Below are positions 16,398 through 24,377 of a stretch of 36,723 bases of DNA, one piece after another. The number at the start of each line of letters is the position of its first letter. Position 1 is the first letter of the stretch. Position numbers and translations under genes: made by a program. The notes under the pieces are model-generated. The model saw only the letters and a program-made list of their open reading frames with translations, made no database searches and was not told the DNA's origin. The stretch is taken from assembly GCF_025465275.1 (NCBI RefSeq), contig NZ_JAODNK010000158.1, positions 1 to 36,723 of the forward strand, in the 5' to 3' direction. This DNA is from Nocardia sp. (GTDB lineage: Bacteria > Actinomycetota > Actinomycetes > Mycobacteriales > Mycobacteriaceae).

Positions 16398-17003
16398 GTG
16401 CGCATCGAAACGAGTGCCGGACCGGCGGAGGTCGATATCGCGCGGCCCGGCCGGAAGCCGCCCGCGTTCCTGCTGGTGCTGACCCACGGTTCCGGCGGCG
16501 GAACCGATGCGAAAGATCTGCTGGTTGTGCGTGATTCGGCGCTGGAGCTGGGCGGTGCGGTAGTGCTGGTGACGCAGCCGTACCGGGTGGCGGGCCGTCG
16601 CGCGCCGGGCAGAGCGGAGGTGCAGGACGCGGCCTGGGTGGAGATCATTGCCTTGGTACGCAAGAAGTTTCGCGGTGTTCCGCTCATACAGGGTGGGCGC
16701 AGCAATGGCGCTCGAGTCGCCTGCCGGACGGCGCGTGCGGTCGATGCCCGCGGTGTGCTCGCACTGTCCTTCCCGCTCCATCCTCCCGGCAAACCGGAGA
16801 AATCCCGCCGCGAGGAACTCCTCGCCCCCGGCCCCATCCAGGTGGTCGTAATCAACGGCGCCCGAGACCCTTTCGGCATCCCCGGCCCTGCCGACGCCGC
16901 CGAAGTCCACATCATCCCCGGCCAAGCGCACTCCTACCGCTCCGGCTTCGAAGAAATCGCCGCCACCGCAACCCCCTGGCTCGAACGCTGGTCCGCTCCC
17001 TGA
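16398..17003 (+). CDS. Small alpha/beta hydrolase (dienelactone hydrolase/TEX30-like)
   Basis: Cytoplasmic hydrolase fold of 201 residues starting at a GTG (VRIETSAGPAEVDIARPG). The frame is open upstream to 16245, but that part is Arg/Cys-rich and unlike the family. The oxyanion motif LVLTHGSGGG is at 26-35. The nucleophile elbow GGRSNG gives Ser102, followed by Asp157 in GARDPFG and His178 in GQAHSY, so a full triad is present. There is no good ribosome site before the GTG. It is divergent from fadE5 and convergent with a methyltransferase. The substrate is unknown. Confidence 0.85.
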   Translation: MRIETSAGPAEVDIARPGRKPPAFLLVLTHGSGGGTDAKDLLVVRDSALELGGAVVLVTQPYRVAGRRAPGRAEVQDAAWVEIIALVRKKFRGVPLIQGGRSNGARVACRTARAVDARGVLALSFPLHPPGKPEKSRREELLAPGPIQVVVINGARDPFGIPGPADAAEVHIIPGQAHSYRSGFEEIAATATPWLERWSAP

Positions 17004-17112
17004 CTTGCCGAACAGCCCGAGTCCGAATCGAACAGCACCTATAAGGGTTGTGCGATCGCGATAGGGGCTGTTCGGTTGATATGGATTCGTATTGCGTACT
17101 CGGCGTGGGCGC

Positions 17113-17814
17113 TCAGGCTTCCAGAGCGGGCTGCTCGGGGGGCGGGGCGGGGGTGGTTTTGTGGGCCACGACCAGGGCGTCGATGGCGTCGCGTTCCTCG
17201 GTGGGGCGGTGCACGCGGTCGGCCACCCGGATGCGGATGTCGTCGCCGGCCGGGCCGAGTTCGGCGGCGATATCGTCCGGGGTGAAGACCGCGGACGGAT
17301 CCTGTTCTCCGCCATAGCCTTCTGTCAGATTGAGGGTGTCGTTGCCCAGGACCAGCAGCGTGCCCTCGGGGGCGAGCAGTTCGGCGGCGCGCAGCAGCAG
17401 GGCGCGGCGGTCGTCCGCGGGCAGATGCAGGAAGGCCATGAGAATGAGCTCGTAGGGGCCGGTGAATTCGGCCGGCTCCAATTCGGTCACGTCGGCGTGG
17501 CGCCAGTGGATTCGGCCGCGCACCGAACGCGAGAGCCGGGAGGCCACCGTGCGTCCCTTGTCGATGGCAACCTGCGAGTAATCGACGGCATCCACCTGCC
17601 AGCCGTGGGTGGCCAGCCAGAGCGCATTGCGGCCCTCCCCGCAGCCCAGGTCCAGCACGCGCGGCAATTCCGGCCTCGGGTCCCCGATGCCCCTCGGACC
17701 GGGCGGCAGCCGGCGCTCCAGCCCGAACACCTGCTCGACGACCGTGTCGTCCGGCGGTGCACCCCACACCAATTCGGTGCGGCTGTAGTACTCGTCCCAC
17801 GCGGCGGCATCCAT
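17113..17814 (-). CDS. Class I SAM-dependent methyltransferase
   Basis: Cytoplasmic methyltransferase of 233 residues from the ATG at 17814; a GTG ten codons upstream is possible but adds only AAAAHRLEA. Motif I VLDLGCGEGRNALWLA is at 53-68. An acidic residue (VDAVDYS) follows for the ribose, then HADVTELEP and the post-II region ELILMAFLHLP. The C-terminus is Pro-rich (TTPAPPPEQPALEA). The tellurite-resistance/thiopurine-like subgroup is a possible relative. The target is not deducible. It is downstream of the DUF4185 gene but separated by a strong terminator. Confidence 0.88.
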   Translation of the reverse strand: MDAAAWDEYYSRTELVWGAPPDDTVVEQVFGLERRLPPGPRGIGDPRPELPRVLDLGCGEGRNALWLATHGWQVDAVDYSQVAIDKGRTVASRLSRSVRGRIHWRHADVTELEPAEFTGPYELILMAFLHLPADDRRALLLRAAELLAPEGTLLVLGNDTLNLTEGYGGEQDPSAVFTPDDIAAELGPAGDDIRIRVADRVHRPTEERDAIDALVVAHKTTPAPPPEQPALEA

Positions 17815-17954
17815 GGCCTCGAGTCTATGAGCAGCCGCCGCCACCCGATTCGGCCGCGATGAGAGCAGTCCCGCCGGGGTGCGATGCGCGCGCAGCCCCG
17901 TATCGGCCGGGTCGTATCGACTGTGGACGGCCGAGGCCCGTTCGCCCCTTACAC

Positions 17955-17994
17955 ACTTCGGCCCCGAACACGCTTGCGTGTTCGGGGCCGAAGT
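17955..17994 (-). terminator. Perfect 18-bp hairpin after the DUF4185 gene
   Basis: ACTTCGGCCCCGAACACG (17955-17972) pairs perfectly with 17977-17994 around CTTG, 18 bp after the stop of the DUF4185 gene. It separates that gene from the methyltransferase. Confidence 0.85.
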
Positions 17995-18012
17995 TCCGAG
18001 CTGGATGCTGCG

Positions 18013-19122
18013 CTACAGCGTGGTGTGCATCAGAACCACGTTGTACTGGCTGTGCACGGTCGTGAGGAAGTACAGGTCACGACCGGACTGGTACGGGAAG
18101 ATCGACGGCGCGTAGGCGGTGGGGAGTTCGCGCGTGTCGATGAGCACCTCGGGCGGGCTCCACGGGCCTTCCGGACTGGGCGCCCGGTACATGACGACCG
18201 AGTTCCACGGGTCCGTGGTGAGCATGATGTATTGCCCGAGGTAGTCGTTCCACTGCACCGACATCTCGGCGACACCGCCGCCGATCACCGGGGTGGCGCC
18301 GTCGACGTCGCCCTTCTTCCACTGGTCGCCGCACCAGTATTCGTAGGCGCCGAGATCGCCGATCTGGGCTTCCGGCACGCGAGCGACGTATGCCGCATGG
18401 TTGCGCCCGGAGGGGGTGCCGTATTCGTAGACGAATCCGCCGTTCTTCACGAACGAGTTCATCTGGAAGTTGGCATTGCCGCCGTCGTCGGGACGGCGAG
18501 TCGCGGGCAGTTCGGCCCAGGTCTCGCCATTGTCGCCGGAGGCGGCGAGGCCGGAGTAGTTGGTGGTCCACTGGCCGACGTCATCCCAGCTCTTCACCGA
18601 CATGAGGCTCATGAACTGGGTATTGCCGACCGAGATGGCAGCGGTGGGGATGCGGCTGATCTCCAGGAACGGAATCTTGGGGCTGGGGATGAGATCCCGG
18701 GCCTGACCGAAGATGTCGCGCACCACGCTGTCGAAGTAGATGCCGTTGGCCGGGTTCTGGGTGTGCGAGCGCACCAGGATGTTGGACCGCCAGGCCCACA
18801 TGCTGCCGGCCAGCAGGTTCGGTAGTCCGAGTCCGGCAGTGTCACCGAAGGTGGTGAGCATTTCGCCGTTGCCGTTGTCCCACATGATGCCGAGATCGGT
18901 GCCCAACACGTTGTAGTTCTGCGTGTTGTTGGGGCTCTGCATCCCGGTCACCTGGAAGACGGCCTTGGTGCGCCCGGGGAGGTTGGGCAGGCCGTTGGTG
19001 CCGTTGAGCACCGGGATGGGGTTGATGGCATTCGGGTTGGCCGCGGCCGGTCCGGTCACGGTTAGGATCAAGGCCGTAGCACCTGCGATGGCGGACAGCA
19101 GGAGGGGGGCGGTCTTGTTCAA
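18013..19122 (-). CDS. Secreted DUF4185-domain protein
   Basis: Exported protein of 369 residues. The TTG at 19122 (LNKTAPLLLSA) is chosen because GGAGG lies nine bases upstream and a signal peptide begins there; the frame is open 28 codons further without a signal-like start. Cleavage is expected near AAANPNA (about 28-34). The mature part resembles DUF4185 five-bladed beta-propeller proteins, with GTDLGIMWDNGNG, a GDT motif, WRSNILVRS and repeated aromatic blade segments (YEYWCGD, QWNDYLGQYIML). These folds often resemble glycosidases, but no catalytic residue can be named. It stands alone between a terminator and an AraC-type regulator. Confidence 0.85.
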   Translation of the reverse strand: MNKTAPLLLSAIAGATALILTVTGPAAANPNAINPIPVLNGTNGLPNLPGRTKAVFQVTGMQSPNNTQNYNVLGTDLGIMWDNGNGEMLTTFGDTAGLGLPNLLAGSMWAWRSNILVRSHTQNPANGIYFDSVVRDIFGQARDLIPSPKIPFLEISRIPTAAISVGNTQFMSLMSVKSWDDVGQWTTNYSGLAASGDNGETWAELPATRRPDDGGNANFQMNSFVKNGGFVYEYGTPSGRNHAAYVARVPEAQIGDLGAYEYWCGDQWKKGDVDGATPVIGGGVAEMSVQWNDYLGQYIMLTTDPWNSVVMYRAPSPEGPWSPPEVLIDTRELPTAYAPSIFPYQSGRDLYFLTTVHSQYNVVLMHTTL

Positions 19123-19398
19123 AGCGTGGGTCCTCCGGTTCTCGCCGAATATGCGCGGACCACACGGTATGTGACGGGCCGCACACTGTGTTCGACTCGC
19201 TGGCAAAGTGTGAAAATGCTAACAGCGGAACTGGGGCTTGCGGGGCGCCCGATCAAATTGTTTGCCGTGAATTGGCTTACATTCATAAATTGGTACCACG
19301 ATTCGTGGGTCGGCCGCACGATCAGAGACGCTGTGTCGCACATTCGAGGCCACCCTACGTCGTATGCCCGCTCTTCGGGACCGCCTCTCGACAATCGG

Positions 19399-20340
19399 CT
19401 AGCGGCGGCTGAAGGACGTCCGGTAAGCGCTGGGCGAAAGTCCATTGCGCCGCGCCAGATGCAGCCGCAGGGATTCGGCGGTGCCCAGACCCGCGCGCCG
19501 GGCCACCTCCTCGATGGGCAGTCCCGTCGCTTCCAGCAGCTCCCGTGCCCGATCGATGCGCTGATGCAGCAGCCATTGCAGCGGGCTGGCGCCCGTCTCC
19601 TCGCGGAAACGGCGGGTGAGGGTGCGGGTGCTGACGTGAGCGTGGGCCGCCAAGTCCCGCAGCGCAAGTCGCTGATCGAGTCGCTGCAGCGCCCAATCCC
19701 GGGTCGCCGCAAGTGAAGTGCCGGTCTCCGGCGGGAGCGGGGTTTCGATGAACTGCGCCTGGCCGCCCGGCCGGATCGGTGCGACGACGGCCAGCCGCGC
19801 CACCGCATTCGCGGCGACCGCACCGTAGTCGGCGCGAATCATGTGCAGGCACAGGTCGATTCCCGCGGCCAGACCGGCGGAGGTGAGAATCTGCCCGTCG
19901 TCGACGAAGAGCACATCGGGTTGCAGGTCTACCGCGGGGAAGCGCTCCCGCATCTCCTGGGAGAACAGCCAATACGTGGTGGCGGGGCGGCCGTCGAGCA
20001 GCCCGGCCTGGGCGAGCACGAATGCGCCGGTGCAGATCGAGGCGATCCGTTTGCCCTGGGCGGCAGCGGTTCCGAGCGCCTCCAGCACGCGCGGATCACC
20101 GAATTCGCGGGCGCCGGTGCCGGTGACGATGACCGTATCGGCCGCCGCGATCGCGTCCAGCCCGTGCTCGATCACGACCGCGGTACCGCTGTAGCCGGGC
20201 ACGATCCCCGGGTCGGCGGTGCAGACCACCACCTCGTAGCCGGGGCGGTCGTCGATCATCACGGCGGGGAAGACCACCTCCGGAATCGACAGGTCGAAAT
20301 TGGTCACCGGCGGTACTGCGAGAACCGCGATCCTGTGCAT
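19399..20340 (-). CDS. GlxA-family transcriptional regulator (DJ-1/PfpI plus AraC HTH)
   Basis: Regulator of 313 residues. Residues 1 to about 190 form a DJ-1/PfpI-like domain (VIVTGTGAREF, ASICTGAFVLAQAGLLDGR, TTYW), normally a ligand-sensing and not an enzymatic domain in this family. About 208-305 carry the two AraC helix-turn-helix units (LRDLAAHAHVSTRTLTRRF and IEEVARRAGLGTAESLRLHL). It is divergent from the epimerase-like gene, with 110 bp between starts, so that gene is the obvious first target. The effector is unknown. Confidence 0.93.
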   Translation of the reverse strand: MHRIAVLAVPPVTNFDLSIPEVVFPAVMIDDRPGYEVVVCTADPGIVPGYSGTAVVIEHGLDAIAAADTVIVTGTGAREFGDPRVLEALGTAAAQGKRIASICTGAFVLAQAGLLDGRPATTYWLFSQEMRERFPAVDLQPDVLFVDDGQILTSAGLAAGIDLCLHMIRADYGAVAANAVARLAVVAPIRPGGQAQFIETPLPPETGTSLAATRDWALQRLDQRLALRDLAAHAHVSTRTLTRRFREETGASPLQWLLHQRIDRARELLEATGLPIEEVARRAGLGTAESLRLHLARRNGLSPSAYRTSFSRR

Positions 20341-20450
20341 GGCTCGATCCTTGGGGTATATGGCATTCCAGCCACTACTCTATGGCGGCCGGGCTCGGCA
20401 GAGTGGATTCGCAGGCCGCCACCGGGTGGCCCGTGAAGGAGTGAATCGCG

Positions 20451-21374
20451 ATGTCTCTGCATGTAATCGCCGGTGCCGGGGGTACCGGAAGCCGTGCCGC
20501 GCTGATCTTGGCCGAGGCCGGCGAACAGGTCCGCCTGGTCAGCCGGCGCGGGCTCGGACCGGACCATCCCGGCATCGAACTGGCCGTCGGCGACACCACC
20601 GATGCGGACCGTATGACCGAATTGGCGCGCGGGGCCGCGAGCCTCGTCAATACCACCTGGCCGGCGTACAACCGGTGGCCCGCCGAATTCCCGCCGATCG
20701 GCGCGGCCCTCGTCACCGCGGCCGAGCGGACGGGTGCGGGTTATGTCTCGCTCAGCAACACCTACGGGTACGGGCAGGTCAACGGGTCCTTCACCGAGGA
20801 TCTGCCGATGGCGCCGATCGCGGTGAAAGGTGCTGTGCGCGCGCAGATGTGGCTCGATGCGCTCGCCGCGCACGAGGCGGGCCGGGCACGGGTCACCGAG
20901 GTGCGCGCGTCGGCCTTCCTCGGGCGGGATGCGGCGACCTCGGTGTACAACATGTTCGTGCTGCCGAATCTGCTTGCCGGTGCCCCGGTTTCGTATCCCG
21001 GTGATCTGGATGTCGCCAAGACCTGGTCCTATGTCGGGGATGTGGCGCAGACACTGGCCGCGGTGGCTCGCGACGATCGCTCCTGGGGCCGGGCCTGGCA
21101 TGTGCCGTCCAGCCGGATCTCGGTGCGCGAGTTGACGAACCGCTTTGCCGCGGCGGCGGGTCTGCCCGAACCGGAGCTCACCCCGATGACGCGCACCGAG
21201 CTGGCCTGGGCCGGTGCGGTGGATCCGATTGTCGCCGAGATGATCGAGATGTACTACGCCCTAGAACATCCCGACCTGCTGGACTCGACCCTGACCGAGC
21301 GCACCTTCGGACTGTCCGCCACCCCGATCGACGCGGTGATCGCCGAAACCGTCACGGCTGCCGCAGCGGTCTGA
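20451..21374 (+). CDS. NAD-dependent epimerase/NmrA-like extended SDR
   Basis: Rossmann-fold protein of 307 residues. The N-terminal motif IAGAGGTGSRAALILAEAG is close to the GxxGxxG pattern, followed by SRRG and GDTTDADRM. Tyr is present in SLSNTYGYGQ, but the usual YxxxK pair is not clear; VKGAVRAQMW supplies a Lys. DVAKTWSYVGDVAQTLAAV and the C-terminal helices are typical of atypical extended SDRs that may only bind NAD(P)(H). GAAGGAG precedes the ATG. It is divergent from the GlxA-type regulator and its end nearly meets the crotonase gene. The substrate is unknown. Confidence 0.85.
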   Translation: MSLHVIAGAGGTGSRAALILAEAGEQVRLVSRRGLGPDHPGIELAVGDTTDADRMTELARGAASLVNTTWPAYNRWPAEFPPIGAALVTAAERTGAGYVSLSNTYGYGQVNGSFTEDLPMAPIAVKGAVRAQMWLDALAAHEAGRARVTEVRASAFLGRDAATSVYNMFVLPNLLAGAPVSYPGDLDVAKTWSYVGDVAQTLAAVARDDRSWGRAWHVPSSRISVRELTNRFAAAAGLPEPELTPMTRTELAWAGAVDPIVAEMIEMYYALEHPDLLDSTLTERTFGLSATPIDAVIAETVTAAAAV

Positions 21375-21377
21375 CGA

Positions 21378-22124
21378 TCAGCCCTTGTTCAGCGCTTGCC
21401 GAATGATCAGCGGCAGCTGGGTGGCGCGTTCGATGGCGAGCGTGCGGCGCACCGATCCCGTCCAGGTGCGGTCGAAGAGCTTCTTGGCGCTCGCGACCGC
21501 GTGCGCCGGGCGGGCGGCAATGCGATCGGCCAGCTTTTCGGCGGCGGCCAGCGGGTCGGCGCTCACCTCGGTGACCAGGCCGATGCGCTCGGCGTAGGCG
21601 GCGTCGACCGGATCGGCGGTCATGGTGAGCAGCAGCGCCTGATCGATGCCGATGAGGCGGGACAGGGTGGCCGCGCCGGTCATATCGGGGATGAGACCGT
21701 GCTTGGCCTCCATGACCGAGAATTCGGAATCCGGTGTGACAAAACGGAAGTCGGCGGCCAGCGCCAATTGCAGACCGCCGCCGTAGCAGCGGCCGTGCAC
21801 CACGGCGATCACCGGCTGTGGCAGGCGCCGCCACGCCCAGCACGCCTCCTGGAAGACATTGGTGCCGGTCCAGGGCAGGGGTACGAAGGCGCGGATGATG
21901 GCGAGTGGATTACCCATGGCCTTGGCGATATCCAGGCCGGAGGAGAAGCTCGGACCCTTGCCGGACAGGATGACGGCGCGAATATCCTTGCGGCGCTCGA
22001 TAATTCGTGCAACCTGTGCCAGCTCGCGGAGCATCTCGATGGTGAGGCCGTTGTGCTTGTCCGGCCGGTCGAGGGCGACGTAGGCGCGGTTGCCCTCGAA
22101 ACGCAGGGAGACGTTATTGCTCAC
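21378..22124 (-). CDS. Crotonase-family enoyl-CoA hydratase/isomerase
   Basis: Acyl-CoA enzyme of 248 residues from a GTG at 22124 (VSNNVSLRFEG) with AGGA upstream; the upstream continuation overlaps the hydrolase gene and is ruled out. SGLDIAK and GRCYGGGLQLALAADF are the CoA-binding and oxyanion segments. The position of the first catalytic Glu of classical hydratases is Gln119 (GGGLQLA), while Glu139 in SVMEAKHGLIPD remains. A plain hydratase activity is therefore less certain than an isomerase or related reaction. It follows the alpha/beta hydrolase by 13 bp in the same operon. Confidence 0.88.
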   Translation of the reverse strand: MSNNVSLRFEGNRAYVALDRPDKHNGLTIEMLRELAQVARIIERRKDIRAVILSGKGPSFSSGLDIAKAMGNPLAIIRAFVPLPWTGTNVFQEACWAWRRLPQPVIAVVHGRCYGGGLQLALAADFRFVTPDSEFSVMEAKHGLIPDMTGAATLSRLIGIDQALLLTMTADPVDAAYAERIGLVTEVSADPLAAAEKLADRIAARPAHAVASAKKLFDRTWTGSVRRTLAIERATQLPLIIRQALNKG

Positions 22125-22137
22125 GGTGTTCCTGTTC

Positions 22138-22917
22138 TCATCCGAGCTGGTCCAGCAGGAGCCGGGCGCAGCCGGCCGGGTCGTCGTAGAACGGCGTGTG
22201 GCCGCTGCCGTGCAGCGTGACATGCCGAGCGCCGGGCAGTACCTCCCGGGCGCGTCGTGCCTGGGTGGCGTACGTGAGCAGAATGTCACGGCTGCCCCAC
22301 GCGATGGTGATCGGGATGCTCTCGAGCGCCGTCCGGTCGGGGAGGCGGAAGCCGGTGAACGAGGCCAGCGCGGCGTCGAAGCCCTGCGCGCCGAGCATGC
22401 CCTCGACGGTATCGACGCAGACCTGCGGGTCCACCGCCCACGGCTTGCCGAAGATCAGGCTCAGGAAGGTGGTGCGGCCCGCCGCATTGCCGAGTATCGC
22501 CGGGACGGCCGGGCCCAGCACCCTGGTGAGTGTTTTGGCCCGGCCGAGCGACTGCTGGCACCAGACCCGGCCGGCGGTATCCCAGAATGCGATGGGGGAG
22601 TAGGCGGTGACCGAGCGGGCCAATCCGCGCGCGGCGAGGTCCAGGACGATGCCGCCGCCCATGGAATTGCCTGCCAGGTGCGGGTTTTCGATGCCTTCGG
22701 CGGCGAGGAAGTCGACGAGCGCGTCGGCGAGGGTGGAGACCGTGGTGTTCGGCAGTGGCTCGCTGCCGCCGAAGCCGGGCAGATCCACCGCGATCACCTC
22801 GAAGGATTCGGCGAGGGTGTCGATGATCGGCGCCCACACCTGCCAGCGGCTGCCGACGCCGTGCACGAGGACCAGCGGGTCGCCGCTACCGGACCGGTGA
22901 TGGTTCAACTTCGTCAT
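22138..22917 (-). CDS. Alpha/beta hydrolase
   Basis: Protein of 259 residues with a complete hydrolase triad: Ser95 in GNSMGG, Asp221 in AWGSRDIL, and His250 in GSGHTPF. The oxyanion motif is LVHGVGSRW near the N-terminus. It resembles meta-cleavage hydrolases and haloperoxidase-like esterases; no cap feature separates these. It is the first gene of a two-gene operon with the crotonase, which suggests acyl or ring-fission catabolism. It is divergent from the toxin-antitoxin pair, 123 bp away. Confidence 0.9.
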   Translation of the reverse strand: MTKLNHHRSGSGDPLVLVHGVGSRWQVWAPIIDTLAESFEVIAVDLPGFGGSEPLPNTTVSTLADALVDFLAAEGIENPHLAGNSMGGGIVLDLAARGLARSVTAYSPIAFWDTAGRVWCQQSLGRAKTLTRVLGPAVPAILGNAAGRTTFLSLIFGKPWAVDPQVCVDTVEGMLGAQGFDAALASFTGFRLPDRTALESIPITIAWGSRDILLTYATQARRAREVLPGARHVTLHGSGHTPFYDDPAGCARLLLDQLG

Positions 22918-23040
22918 GACCGACTCCCCGCCGAGATGCTGTTGCCGACCTCACCCTAACAGTCGTTGACGGGTTGCCAACACGGGTCCGGGCTGGTGGA
23001 ACCGGGGAAATCACCGAATTCCGGAGGTACGATAAAAGGT

Positions 23041-23265
23041 ATGGCAACCCGTAAGGTGACTCTCTCTCTGGATGAGGCGTCCTGGGCTTATGCCGAGCAG
23101 GCCGCGGCCCGCGCGGGTATATCGCCCTCCGCCTGGATATCCCGTGCCGCGCGCCGCGAAGCAGTGCGCACCGGTTGCGGTCCGGTCATGGATCCGATAC
23201 AGCTCGCCGCCGCCGACGAAAGCGAACTGGCCGCCGCCGAGAAGGAGTTGCGTGCGCAGGGGTGA
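23041..23265 (+). CDS. Antitoxin-like ribbon-helix-helix protein
   Basis: Small protein of 74 residues. MATRKVTLSLDEASWAYAE matches the strand-helix start of ribbon-helix-helix DNA-binding antitoxins, followed by ISPSAWISRAARREAVR. The acidic Ala/Glu-rich C-terminus would bind the toxin. GGAGG lies about 14 bases before the ATG; the earlier in-frame ATG at 22966 adds 25 unrelated residues. The toxin-like gene overlaps its end by 14 bp. Autorepression of the pair is usual in such systems but not shown here. Confidence 0.8.
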   Translation: MATRKVTLSLDEASWAYAEQAAARAGISPSAWISRAARREAVRTGCGPVMDPIQLAAADESELAAAEKELRAQG

Positions 23266-23548
23266 ACTCTGGGTCTATCACCCGCACGGCTCCGCGCGGG
23301 TGCGCAATATTCTTCTCATCAGCAGTGACGGCATCAATGAGTCGCTGCGCCCGTGGCTCATCGCCGCGGAGGTGATGGACGCCGATCCGCTCGACATTCT
23401 CGCGGTGCCGATTCCCGGCCACGGCTGGGTGCACGCGGGCAATCTCGGTCGTATCTATCGGGATTGGCTCGCCGAGCGGATAGACACGGTGGACAGCGAG
23501 ACCGCGGAGCGAATCGACACAGCGCTGCGCGCGGCCATGGATCTGTGA
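23252..23548 (+). CDS. MazF/PemK-like toxin
   Basis: Protein of 98 residues starting with GTG (VRRGELWVYHPHG), with GGAG just upstream inside the antitoxin gene. VRRGELW is the usual N-terminus of MazF/PemK ribonucleases, and VRNILLISSDGIN corresponds to the conserved second strand region. The typical R-P-x-x-V stretch is altered (RVRNILLISS). IPGHGWVHAGNLGRIYRDWL fits the later strand and helix. The C-terminal helices are longer than in many short MazF proteins. The overlap with the antitoxin supports a module. RNase activity is inferred from the family. Confidence 0.75.
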   Translation: MRRGELWVYHPHGSARVRNILLISSDGINESLRPWLIAAEVMDADPLDILAVPIPGHGWVHAGNLGRIYRDWLAERIDTVDSETAERIDTALRAAMDL

Positions 23549-23565
23549 GATCGTTCCGGCCGAAC

Positions 23566-23593
23566 CGTCCTTCGTGAGACGTCCTTCGTGAGA
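23566..23593. repeat. 14-bp direct tandem duplication
   Basis: CGTCCTTCGTGAGA occurs twice in a row (23566-23579 and 23580-23593) between the toxin stop and the lipoprotein start. It may be a recent slippage event near the lipoprotein promoter. Confidence 0.8.
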
Positions 23594-23607
23594 ATTGAGG
23601 AACCCCA

Positions 23608-23934
23608 GTGCGTATTTCGATGATCGCCGCCGCGCTTGTCGCGCTGCCGCTGCTGGCCGCCTGTGGCGGTAGTAGCGACAAGGCTCCGGCTGTCTCCCAG
23701 GGCCAGATCTCCAAGGCGCTGCAGGACGGCGGGCTGAAGGATGTGAAGCTGGCCGACTGCGCCGCGAAGATCTATGTGGACCAGGGGATTTCGCAGGACG
23801 GGCTGCGCCTCATGATCAAGAACGACAATAAGAACGCCACCGCCACCGACCCCGAATCCCTCGGCATGAGCGGCCCCGACGCCGACAAGGCCCGCACCGC
23901 CACCAATAAGATCGTCACCGACTGCCTGAAGTAG
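23608..23934 (+). CDS. Small lipoprotein
   Basis: Protein of 108 residues beginning with GTG, with TGAGGA upstream. A short signal peptide ends in the lipobox LLAAC, so Cys19 is lipidated. The mature domain of about 90 residues has a second and third Cys (ADCAAK, TDCLK) that could form a disulphide. The pattern QGQISKALQDGGLKDVKLADC resembles small actinobacterial lipoproteins of unknown function. A terminator follows 27 bp after the stop. Confidence 0.82.
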   Translation: MRISMIAAALVALPLLAACGGSSDKAPAVSQGQISKALQDGGLKDVKLADCAAKIYVDQGISQDGLRLMIKNDNKNATATDPESLGMSGPDADKARTATNKIVTDCLK

Positions 23935-23961
23935 GCAGAAACGCCTGCGGCGCAACGAAAA

Positions 23962-23996
23962 AGGCCCCCCTCAGCATAATGCTGACCGGAGGGCCT
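23962..23996 (+). terminator. Terminator after the small lipoprotein gene
   Basis: AGGCCC (23962-23967) pairs with GGGCCT (23991-23996), and TCAGCA (23971-23976) with TGCTGA (23980-23985). It has an A-run before it and CTTCGT after it. It also separates the gene from the antisense tRNA. Confidence 0.75.
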
Positions 23997-24006
23997 CTTC
24001 GTAGGG

Positions 24007-24077
24007 AGCCGATGACGGGAATCGAACCCGCGCCATCTGCTTGGGAAGCAGAAGTTCTACCATTGAACTACATCGGC
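24007..24077 (-). tRNA. tRNA-Gly (anticodon CCC)
   Basis: A 71-nt cloverleaf reads on the minus strand. The acceptor stem GCCGATG pairs with CATCGGC and the D stem GTTC with GAAC. The anticodon stem TCTGC/GCAGA encloses the loop TTCCCAA, giving the anticodon CCC. The T loop TTCGATT is canonical, and the discriminator base is T. CCA is not encoded. It reads GGG glycine codons. Confidence 0.95.
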
Positions 24078-24377
24078 GGTGCGCTTTCACGCGTTCGCGA
24101 CTCTATCAGACCGGGCCGTGCGGGACGCAACCCTTTCCCCATCCCGGCTGGTCCGCGCCGGGATGAGGGGGCCGGCCGGGATCTTCCCTGTGAGTGCTTC
24201 GCCGTGTCGGGGGCGGCGCGCCGATCTTCGTGGAGTTCTTTCCGCGAACCGGGGGGTTTTGTACGGAGGCGGTCGTAGACTGTCGCGCAGGGTCGAAAGC
24301 CTGTCCACCACAGGAACTTTGGTTGTGCCGACCGTTTGCTGACGCGCGCGTCGGTGCTTCCTGCTCGGGGGTGACGC

